Assembly (NCBI GenBank): GCA_944384235.1
Contig: CALWSP010000022.1
Span: 124,001 to 188,000 of the forward strand
From: an uncultured Clostridia bacterium
GTDB taxonomy: Bacteria > Bacillota > Clostridia > Lachnospirales > CAG-274
DNA: 64,000 nt
Direction of reading: 5' to 3'
Both the position numbers and the translations under genes were made by a program. Below are positions 1 through 6,795 of the stretch, one piece after another; position 1 is the stretch's first letter, and each line of letters starts with the position of its first letter. Under the pieces are notes generated by a model, which was given only the letters and a program-made list of their open reading frames with translations, made no database searches and was not told where the DNA came from.

Positions 1-28
1 ACATATAAACCAGTTAGATAACTTTAAT

Positions 29-63
29 AAAAACACCTAAATTTATAGGTGTTTTTATTTTTT
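29..63 (+). terminator. Rho-independent terminator of an upstream gene outside the window
   Basis: An 11-bp perfect stem (29-39 with 46-56, core CACCTA/TAGGTG) with a 6-nt loop is followed by a T-rich run. It presumably ends a plus-strand gene that lies before the window. From 64 to 171 I see nothing recognisable. Confidence 0.75.
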
Positions 64-171
64 TAATATAAATATTCAATAAAATTTCGTAAAACTATGG
101 TTTTGCGAATAGTTGGAAATATCCCTTTTATAGCATAATTCTGTGTTTTTTCAAAATTTTATCTATTTTTC

Positions 172-200
172 TTGTAATAAATTAAATTATATGTTATCAT
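172..200 (+). promoter_or_regulatory. Possible sigma-A promoter of comEC
   Basis: TTGTAA (172-177) and TATCAT (195-200) are separated by 17 nt, 48 nt before the comEC start. The match is imperfect and the region is very AT-rich, so the call is tentative. Confidence 0.35.
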
Positions 201-247
201 TTGAATATATTAATGTTATAAAAAAATTTATTTAGGTTAAGGAAATT

Positions 248-2518
248 ATGAAACGCCCTACACTTGTTATTTTAATTTATATTTTATTAGGAATTATATC
301 AGCTTTTTATTTAAACTTAAATCATACTTTAATAATATTTTGTGGAACTTTTTTGTTTGCAATTTTTTATTTTATAAAAAGAAAAAGTATTATTTTTATA
401 ATTTTTTCCTTATTTTTTATTTTGTCGTACCATTTAACAACAAAGTCTATTTTGAATAATAACACACAAATCATATCTGATAGTAATTCATTTTATATTG
501 AAGCTGAAGTTGTTGAAAAACACAAAACTTATGAAGATTCTTATAAATACATTATTTCTTCAAATTTAATAAAAAACAACAAAAATACATACACAAATAA
601 AATAAATATGTATTTATATACTCCAGTAAATTTAGAAAATGGAGAAATAATATCCTTTAACTCTACTTTAAATTCCCCTAAGAAAAAGTCAAACTTTTCA
701 GATTTTAACGAAAAGTTATATATGAATATTAATAATATTAAATATAAAACATCTTCAGAAACTATAAATATAATTGGAAAAAATAACGGGTTTCTATTCT
801 CAATTAAAAATTTATCTCTTAAAGTAGATAATTTAATATATCAAATATTTGAACCAGATGTAGCTCAAATTATTAGTGTTATGCTTGTTGGTGTAGAAAA
901 TATTGATGTAGATACTTATGACTTATACCAAAAATCTGGCATTGTTCATATTCTTTCTATATCAGGCTTACATATATCAATATTATCATTAATTATTATG
1001 TTTTTAACTAAACCCTTAGGCAACTGGTTGTCTAACACTCTAACCCTTTTATTTTTAATTTTTTATTTGATATTAACTGGTTTTAATATTTCTTGCATAA
1101 GAGCCACTCTTATGATGGCTGTTTTTGTCGGCTCAAAATTTTTAGGTGTTAAATACGATTTAATATCTTCAACAGCTTTTGTATGTGCAATTTTGCTTTT
1201 AATTAACCCCTACTATATTTATGATATTGGGTTTCAATATTCATTTGCCTCAGTGTTTGCAATAGGCAATTCTAATGAGCTAATTAAAAACGCTAAAATA
1301 GAAAACAAAACTTTAAAATTATTCATATTTTCTTTTATTGTTTCCTTTGCAATTAAACCAATAACAGCTTATCATTTTTATTATATAAATTTAATAGATA
1401 TGTTTTTAAATATTATAGTTGTATTTTTGTCAGACTTTATAATACCTCTTGCACTTTTAGCAATATTTGTTGGCTATTTTAATTTAACTCTAGGCCAAAT
1501 AATTGCCTCTGTCCCATCAGATTTAATAGAAATTATAGAGCTACTGTCTGAATTGTCTTTAAAAATACCTACATCTTTTATAATTACAGGAACTTTGTCT
1601 ATAATAGTTTTAGTTATTATATATTTTATAATAATAGGTTCTTTAAATGTTTTTAAATACAAAAAAATTTGTATCCCAATTTTAATTATAGCTCTAGTTA
1701 GTTATGGAATAAATTTAAGGTTAGATTATAATAATTACTATTTAAAATTTATGAATTTAGGTAACGGCGAATGTACAATAATAAAAGACAAAAACAAAGC
1801 CTATTTAATTGATTGTGGTGGTAATAAAGAATATAACTATCAAAGATATGTTTTAAATGAACTAAAATATAGTGGAATTTCAGAAATAAATTCCATTTTT
1901 ATCACAAATACAGATAAAAATCATATTGGTTTAATAACTTCTCTAATAGAAGAAATTAAAATTAATGATATATATTTGCCCACTAATTTTATAATAAATG
2001 ACGAACTTTTAGATTTAACTATGTATTGTGATAATTATAACATAAATATAAATACAATAAACTATGGTTTTAAATATAATATTAACGACAATATTAAACT
2101 TGAATGTATTTATTTAGATTATAGCCCTAGTAAAGTTAAAGACAGTTCTGCTATGTATGCTTTAAATGTCTATAACACAAGATTTTTATTTGCTGGTGAT
2201 TTTTACACGAAAAAACTTGATGATATTTCTGAAAATATGTCTGACATAGTTGATTTAAAATCTGATGTTTTAAAGCTACCAAACCACGGCTATGTTAGTT
2301 CTTTATCAGAAAAATTTTTAACTTCAACATCACCAAAACTAGCTATCAATTTTGTTTCTAATTACAAAGAAATTGAATATCCTCCAAAGGAAACAAAAGA
2401 ATTGTTTCAAAAACATAATATTCCTTTACTTAACACAAACGAATATGGTGCTATTTTATTTAAAATAAATAAAAATGGGTATGAATATAAAAATTTCTAC
2501 TCTAAATACCAAAAATGA
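248..2518 (+). CDS. comEC: ComEC/Rec2-family DNA internalisation protein with degenerate metallo-beta-lactamase domain
   Basis: ComEC forms the membrane channel for single-stranded DNA uptake during transformation. At 756 aa this has the family's usual length and order: N-terminal membrane segments with a DUF4131-like soluble part (to about residue 190), a polytopic Competence domain (about 200-480, containing SGLHIS), then a metallo-beta-lactamase-like domain (about 505-750). The C-terminal domain is recognisable (LIDCGG, AGD, LPNHG), but the usual HPDADH motif reads NTDKNH and PHHG reads PNHG, so several metal ligands are replaced. The start is ATG preceded by AAGGA. comEA is absent nearby; comEB is far away at 44.2 kb. 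DNA-uptake competence is family knowledge, not shown here. Confidence 0.88.
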   Translation: MKRPTLVILIYILLGIISAFYLNLNHTLIIFCGTFLFAIFYFIKRKSIIFIIFSLFFILSYHLTTKSILNNNTQIISDSNSFYIEAEVVEKHKTYEDSYKYIISSNLIKNNKNTYTNKINMYLYTPVNLENGEIISFNSTLNSPKKKSNFSDFNEKLYMNINNIKYKTSSETINIIGKNNGFLFSIKNLSLKVDNLIYQIFEPDVAQIISVMLVGVENIDVDTYDLYQKSGIVHILSISGLHISILSLIIMFLTKPLGNWLSNTLTLLFLIFYLILTGFNISCIRATLMMAVFVGSKFLGVKYDLISSTAFVCAILLLINPYYIYDIGFQYSFASVFAIGNSNELIKNAKIENKTLKLFIFSFIVSFAIKPITAYHFYYINLIDMFLNIIVVFLSDFIIPLALLAIFVGYFNLTLGQIIASVPSDLIEIIELLSELSLKIPTSFIITGTLSIIVLVIIYFIIIGSLNVFKYKKICIPILIIALVSYGINLRLDYNNYYLKFMNLGNGECTIIKDKNKAYLIDCGGNKEYNYQRYVLNELKYSGISEINSIFITNTDKNHIGLITSLIEEIKINDIYLPTNFIINDELLDLTMYCDNYNININTINYGFKYNINDNIKLECIYLDYSPSKVKDSSAMYALNVYNTRFLFAGDFYTKKLDDISENMSDIVDLKSDVLKLPNHGYVSSLSEKFLTSTSPKLAINFVSNYKEIEYPPKETKELFQKHNIPLLNTNEYGAILFKINKNGYEYKNFYSKYQK

Positions 2519-2547
2519 GCTATGGGAAATTAACCTTCCCATAGCTC
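2517..2547. terminator. 12-bp inverted repeat shared by two convergent gene ends
   Basis: GAGCTATGGGAA (2517-2528) pairs perfectly with TTCCCATAGCTC (2536-2547) across a 7-nt loop. It overlaps the comEC stop codon and the last codons of the convergent DUF1653 gene. Only short T-runs follow on either strand, so it may be a bidirectional but weak terminator. Confidence 0.5.
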
Positions 2548-2766
2548 AAATCTATATTTTTGTTCAACATTTGGATATTTTTCTTTGTCTACTTCACTCA
2601 TAAACATATCATATGGTCTTGAAGACATAATATATGGTGGGTAAAGTGCTTGGTACACAACTTCCTTTTCACCTGTTTCTGTGTTTTCTGTCAAAAAATG
2701 AACATAATATATCTTTCCTTTAAAATGTTTATATGGCCTGTTTAATTCAAGTTTTCTTTGTTCCAA
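2530..2766 (-). CDS. DUF1653-family small protein
   Basis: A 78-aa protein that fits the DUF1653 pattern: an N-terminal YKHFKGK segment, a central TGEKEVVYQALY block, an SRPYDMFMSEVD block and a C-terminal YRFELWE. The function of the family is unknown. The start codon is TTG, supported by a GGAG site 7 nt upstream. It is a single gene convergent with comEC and is followed upstream by the terminator of the heme operon, so it is probably transcribed alone. Confidence 0.8.
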   Translation of the reverse strand: MEQRKLELNRPYKHFKGKIYYVHFLTENTETGEKEVVYQALYPPYIMSSRPYDMFMSEVDKEKYPNVEQKYRFELWEG

Positions 2767-2804
2767 TTTTATTCTCCTTTTTTATTTTACATTATATCAA
2801 ATTA

Positions 2805-2835
2805 AATAAAAAAATGCCAGAAAAAATCTGGCATT
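2805..2835 (-). terminator. Rho-independent terminator of the heme-uptake operon
   Basis: AATGCCAGA (2813-2821) pairs with TCTGGCATT (2827-2835). On the minus strand the stem is followed by a T-run (2805-2812). It overlaps the stop codon of the ATPase gene and closes the five-gene operon that starts at 9606. Confidence 0.88.
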
Positions 2836-3592
2836 AAATTGGTATAACATATTTGTTGTTATTCATCTCTTCAATGTTAAGCTCTATTCCATATGTTTTT
2901 AATATTAAATCACGAGTTATAACATCATATGGCTTTCCAGCACCAATAATTTTACCTTCTTTCATTGCTATAATATTGTCACTATAATATATAGCTTGGT
3001 TAATGTCGTGTAATACCATAATAACAGTAATATCAAATTCTTTATTTAAACACTTAATAAGTCTTAAAATTTCAATTTGATATTTAATATCAAGGTATGT
3101 TGTTGGTTCGTCAAGTAATAAATATTTAGTGTTTTGTGCTAAAGCCATAGCAATCCAAACTCTTTGTTTTTGCCCGCCTGATAATTCAGAAATAGTTTTG
3201 TTTTTATATGAGTATGTACCCGTTGCTTTTAAAGCTTTTTCAATTAACTTTTCGTCTTCTTCATTGTATCCTTTGCAAAAACTTTTATGCACAAGTCTAC
3301 CATATCCAACTAACGCCTCAACTGTTATGTCAGCTGGAGCTGTGTTATACTGATGAACAATTGCAACCTTTTTAGCAAAGTTTTTTAATGATATATTTTT
3401 AATATTTTCTCCCTCAAGGAATATTTCCCCTTTTTGAACTTTTAAATTCTTTGTAATTAAGTTAAATAAAGTAGACTTTCCGCAACCATTAGCACCAATA
3501 ATTGTTGTTATCTTACCCTTTTCTATTTTAAATGAAATATCATTTATTACTTTGTTTGTTTTGAATGAAAATTCTAAATTTTTAATTTCCAT
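2834..3592 (-). CDS. Heme ABC transporter ATP-binding protein (FecE/BtuD type)
   Basis: Cytoplasmic ATPase that powers the IsdF-like permease encoded just upstream. Visible motifs are Walker A GANGCGKST (about residue 35), the signature LSGGQKQR, Walker B YLLLDEPTTYLD and a switch histidine in VLHD. The length of 252 aa is typical for iron-siderophore/heme/B12 ATPases. I chose ATG at 3592: a GTG 12 nt earlier lies inside the ribosome-binding site. The start overlaps the permease stop by 11 nt, implying translational coupling. Heme as substrate is inferred from the neighbouring IsdE, Shp and NEAT genes. Confidence 0.9.
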   Translation of the reverse strand: MEIKNLEFSFKTNKVINDISFKIEKGKITTIIGANGCGKSTLFNLITKNLKVQKGEIFLEGENIKNISLKNFAKKVAIVHQYNTAPADITVEALVGYGRLVHKSFCKGYNEEDEKLIEKALKATGTYSYKNKTISELSGGQKQRVWIAMALAQNTKYLLLDEPTTYLDIKYQIEILRLIKCLNKEFDITVIMVLHDINQAIYYSDNIIAMKEGKIIGAGKPYDVITRDLILKTYGIELNIEEMNNNKYVIPI

Positions 3593-4568
3593 ATTTGCTA
3601 TCACTCCTAATTAAAAGAATAATGAAAAATGGCCCACCAACAACAGACATTATAATTGCTGGCGATATTTCATAAGGATAAGCTATCAATCTTCCAACAG
3701 TATCTGCTAAAAGCATTATAAAAGCACCTAAAATTACAGAAAAAGGAATTAACACTTTATGATTGTTTCCAATCATAAGCCTTGACAAATGAGGAACAAT
3801 TAAACCAATGAAGCTAATAGTTCCAACAATAGCTGTGTTTATTGAAGCAAGTAAAACTGCTGTCACTGATATTAAAATTATTAATTTATGAACGCTAACT
3901 CCAAGCCCTCTTATAGTTTTATTTTCAAGTGCCATTAAATTACAATAGCTAGACACAAAAAAAGACATAATTAAACCAATTATAGTATAAACTGCAAGAA
4001 GTTTAACATCTTCCCAAGTTTTCATAGATATATTAGCATTTATAATAGATGAAGCTCCTGTAAACTCTTCTCCACTCATTGTACTAAAAGCACTAGTTAA
4101 ACCAGAAAATACAGCATTAATAGCTATACCTACTAATATAATTCTTAAAGGTGAAAAACCACCTTTGTGTGACAATGAATAAACCAATACACAAGAAACA
4201 ATACCACCTAAAAAGGCAAATATAGGAGAAAAAAAGAAAAGATGTGGAAAAAATGCAACTATAATTGTGCTAACAAAAGAAGCAGCTGAAGATATGCCAA
4301 TTATACCAGGGTCAGCCAATGGATTTTTTAAAACAGCTTGAAATAGTACACCACTAACTGCTAAAGCTGCCCCTGATAAAATTGAAATAACAATTCTTGG
4401 CAATCTTAAATCTATTATCGTTGAAACATCTTCGTTATGCTCAAAAAATATACCTTTAATTAATTCTATATATGTAACTTTAATGCTACCAGTATTAACT
4501 GCATATAAAAATAATAAAATTAACATTAGAGATAGAATAACAAAACTAAAAATAGTTTTTTTATTCAT
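3582..4568 (-). CDS. isdF: Heme ABC transporter permease, IsdF/FecCD family
   Basis: A 328-aa polytopic inner-membrane protein of the FecCD/BtuC family, with the family segments LRLPRIVISILSGAALAVSG near residue 50, NPLADPGIIGIS near residue 85 and GLIVPHLSR near residue 255. It would form the dimeric channel fed by the IsdE-like lipoprotein, whose gene ends 2 nt upstream. The ATPase gene overlaps its end. The substrate assignment (heme) rests on the context, especially the conserved heme ligands in the partner lipoprotein. Confidence 0.88.
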   Translation of the reverse strand: MNKKTIFSFVILSLMLILLFLYAVNTGSIKVTYIELIKGIFFEHNEDVSTIIDLRLPRIVISILSGAALAVSGVLFQAVLKNPLADPGIIGISSAASFVSTIIVAFFPHLFFFSPIFAFLGGIVSCVLVYSLSHKGGFSPLRIILVGIAINAVFSGLTSAFSTMSGEEFTGASSIINANISMKTWEDVKLLAVYTIIGLIMSFFVSSYCNLMALENKTIRGLGVSVHKLIILISVTAVLLASINTAIVGTISFIGLIVPHLSRLMIGNNHKVLIPFSVILGAFIMLLADTVGRLIAYPYEISPAIIMSVVGGPFFIILLIRSDSKYGN

Positions 4569-4570
4569 AT

Positions 4571-5689
4571 TTATTCTCCGTATAAAATAGTTTCTAAGTC
4601 AGCTAAAGCCTGAGGATAATCAAAAGTTGCACTCATACCAAAAAGTGTATAGTCAACATCATAAACCTTGCCCTCTTTAACAGCTTTAAAATGCTTCCAA
4701 ATATCGTTTGTTGTAAACTCTTTTTTAAACATTTCTAAAGCTTCAAAAGGTAAACCGTGAGCTGTTCTAATAATTATATCAGGATTTTTTGCTAAAATTT
4801 CTTCAGTGTTTACATTAATAAAATCCTTGCTAGAATGATGGAAAACATTCTCTGCACCAGCTAACTCAACTAAAGAACCAGCATAAGAATTTTGTGTAGC
4901 AACTAAATAACTACCTGGTAAACCCATAAGAACTAAAACTTTAGGTTTAGCCTTGTTTTTATGGTTAGCTCTATATGAAGTAATAAATTCATTATATTCC
5001 TTAATTAAAGCATTAGCTTCTGCTGATTTTCCATATTTGTCGCCAATTAACTTAACGCTATCATACAAACCTTGAACACTTCTTAAATTAACAAAAGTTG
5101 ATTTAACACCAATGTTGTCGTATTTAATCTTTAAATCATCTTTTAAAGTGTCTGGTCCAATAACATCTGTTGGCTTAAGAGACTTAATTATTTCCATATC
5201 AGGTTCCATCGGCGAACCAACTCTTTGTACATTATTATATCTAGAGTTGATAGCTGCACCAGTTGACTGAGGAACACCAACTAAATCAATTCCAAGTCTA
5301 TCCATAATGTCAGCAACTGCACCAGATGTTGCAATAATTCTATTTTGTTGAATAGTTGCTGGTTTTGATTGATTTGATTGATTTGATTGACTAGCACTAG
5401 GTTTTGAATTCACATTACTTGTAGTTGCTCCTACTTTTGAAACTTTACCGTTAGAAGATAAAACCTTAATTGTAGTAGTTTCAGTTGTAGTTTCTGCTAC
5501 TGTTGTGCTTTCTAAATTTGCAATAGATGTTTCTTCACTATTGTTTTCTGTTTCACTAGTATTAATTTCAGTACTACTTTCAATAATATTATCATTTGTT
5601 TTAGTTCCTTCACTTTCCTTTTTGCCACAACCAACTGAAAAAGCTAAACATAAAGTTAAAACTAAAACACTTAATCTATTAAACTTCAT
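4571..5689 (-). CDS. isdE: IsdE-like heme-binding lipoprotein of the heme ABC importer
   Basis: Membrane-anchored heme receptor, 372 aa. A type II signal peptide ends in FSVGC (Cys21). A Ser/Thr-rich tether of about 90 residues follows, ending in a short SNQ repeat made by a tandem TTGATTTGA-type DNA repeat near 5361-5391. The rest (about 115-372) is a TroA/BtuF-type domain very close to Staphylococcus IsdE, with LMGLPGSYLVATQNSY and NDIWKHF segments. The two IsdE heme ligands are present: Met161 in GSPMEPDME and His311 in RTAHGLP. The start is ATG with AAGGAG 5 nt upstream. The tether is longer than in staphylococcal IsdE, perhaps to reach through a thick wall or S-layer. Confidence 0.93.
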   Translation of the reverse strand: MKFNRLSVLVLTLCLAFSVGCGKKESEGTKTNDNIIESSTEINTSETENNSEETSIANLESTTVAETTTETTTIKVLSSNGKVSKVGATTSNVNSKPSASQSNQSNQSKPATIQQNRIIATSGAVADIMDRLGIDLVGVPQSTGAAINSRYNNVQRVGSPMEPDMEIIKSLKPTDVIGPDTLKDDLKIKYDNIGVKSTFVNLRSVQGLYDSVKLIGDKYGKSAEANALIKEYNEFITSYRANHKNKAKPKVLVLMGLPGSYLVATQNSYAGSLVELAGAENVFHHSSKDFINVNTEEILAKNPDIIIRTAHGLPFEALEMFKKEFTTNDIWKHFKAVKEGKVYDVDYTLFGMSATFDYPQALADLETILYGE

Positions 5690-5698
5690 AAAATCTCC

Positions 5699-6778
5699 TT
5701 ATTTATTATAGTATTCATTAAAATTGTTAAGCATAGATGCTACACAGGCTCTAGTTGCATTAGATTTATAATCGTAACCATTTGTGTTTTGTTTTGTAAT
5801 AATGCCTGCTTTACCTGCTGTAACAACACTTTCTAAAGCCCAAGCACTTGCACCAGTTGTAGAAGGTGCAATACTTTTTGTCTTTAACTCAATTTTTTTA
5901 TAATTAGCATACTTAACAATAATTGCTGCTGCTTGTTCACAAGTAATAGGTGCATCTGGGCTAAATGTTGTAGCACTTGTGCCATTTACAATACCATTTT
6001 TATTTGCCCAAGCAATATATGGTGAATAATACATATTATTATTTACATCTTTAAATGAACTTGTTCCACTAATATTTTCACCACTTAACCTACCTAAAAC
6101 TGTCACAAACATACCTCTTGACATTACACCATTTGGAGAGAATTCTGTTTCAGATGTTCCATTAAAAAGACCTTTTGAAACAACAGCATTTATGGCATCT
6201 TCAGCCCAGTGTTTTTTAATGTCGTTAAACTTGCTCGTCTTTGGTTCATCAACTTTTCCGCTATCAGCCATTTCCTTTCCAGAACTAACTGCAGAGCTTG
6301 TGTCTAAGTTCATATAAAAACAAACATCTCTACCCATTGGCCCAACATAAATTTTAGCTTGAATATAAGAATTTTCGTTTGGAATTTTAAATCTTAAATC
6401 TGCTGTGTCACTTGAAGCACTTTCTTTTAACAAGCTATATTTAACGCTGTTATATGGTTGCCCTGCTTTTTCTTGAACAGCAAATCTAATGTTGCTTAAA
6501 TTACTATAAAGATTAAGTCTTACTGTAACATAAACATCGCTACCGTTTTTTTCAATAACAGCTTTTTCATAAATAGCACTTCTACACATACCCTCTCCAA
6601 GTTCTACATTAGAAGTGCCACCATCATCAGTTTTTCCTGTTTCAGGGTTTAAATAATAAGTATTTGTGTTAACTGTGTATGTACCATTATCCATAGCAAA
6701 CACATTATAAGCTGAGTTTGCAAAAAGCATTGTTGTAATCATTATTGTTGAAATAATTTTTTTTACTAATTTTTTCAT
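5699..6778 (-). CDS. Shp-type heme-binding protein with S-layer homology domains
   Basis: Cell-surface heme relay protein, 359 aa: signal peptide (1-28), a heme-binding Shp domain (about 30-160), a linker and three SLH repeats (about 184-359) that bind secondary wall polymer. The Shp domain matches streptococcal Shp in the GxGM, YVTVRLNL and VGPMGRDVCFYM segments. Both methionines that correspond to the bis-Met heme ligation of Shp are present (Met64 and Met148). In streptococci Shp is membrane-tethered and hands heme to an HtsA lipoprotein. Here SLH anchoring replaces that tether and the partner is presumably the IsdE-like lipoprotein encoded 9 nt downstream. Confidence 0.88.
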   Translation of the reverse strand: MKKLVKKIISTIMITTMLFANSAYNVFAMDNGTYTVNTNTYYLNPETGKTDDGGTSNVELGEGMCRSAIYEKAVIEKNGSDVYVTVRLNLYSNLSNIRFAVQEKAGQPYNSVKYSLLKESASSDTADLRFKIPNENSYIQAKIYVGPMGRDVCFYMNLDTSSAVSSGKEMADSGKVDEPKTSKFNDIKKHWAEDAINAVVSKGLFNGTSETEFSPNGVMSRGMFVTVLGRLSGENISGTSSFKDVNNNMYYSPYIAWANKNGIVNGTSATTFSPDAPITCEQAAAIIVKYANYKKIELKTKSIAPSTTGASAWALESVVTAGKAGIITKQNTNGYDYKSNATRACVASMLNNFNEYYNK

Positions 6779-6795
6779 TTTTATTTATCCTTTCA

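Noticed and set aside
5361..5391. CRISPR-like short repeat
   Set aside because: It is an in-frame 9-nt tandem repeat within the IsdE-like linker, with no spacers.
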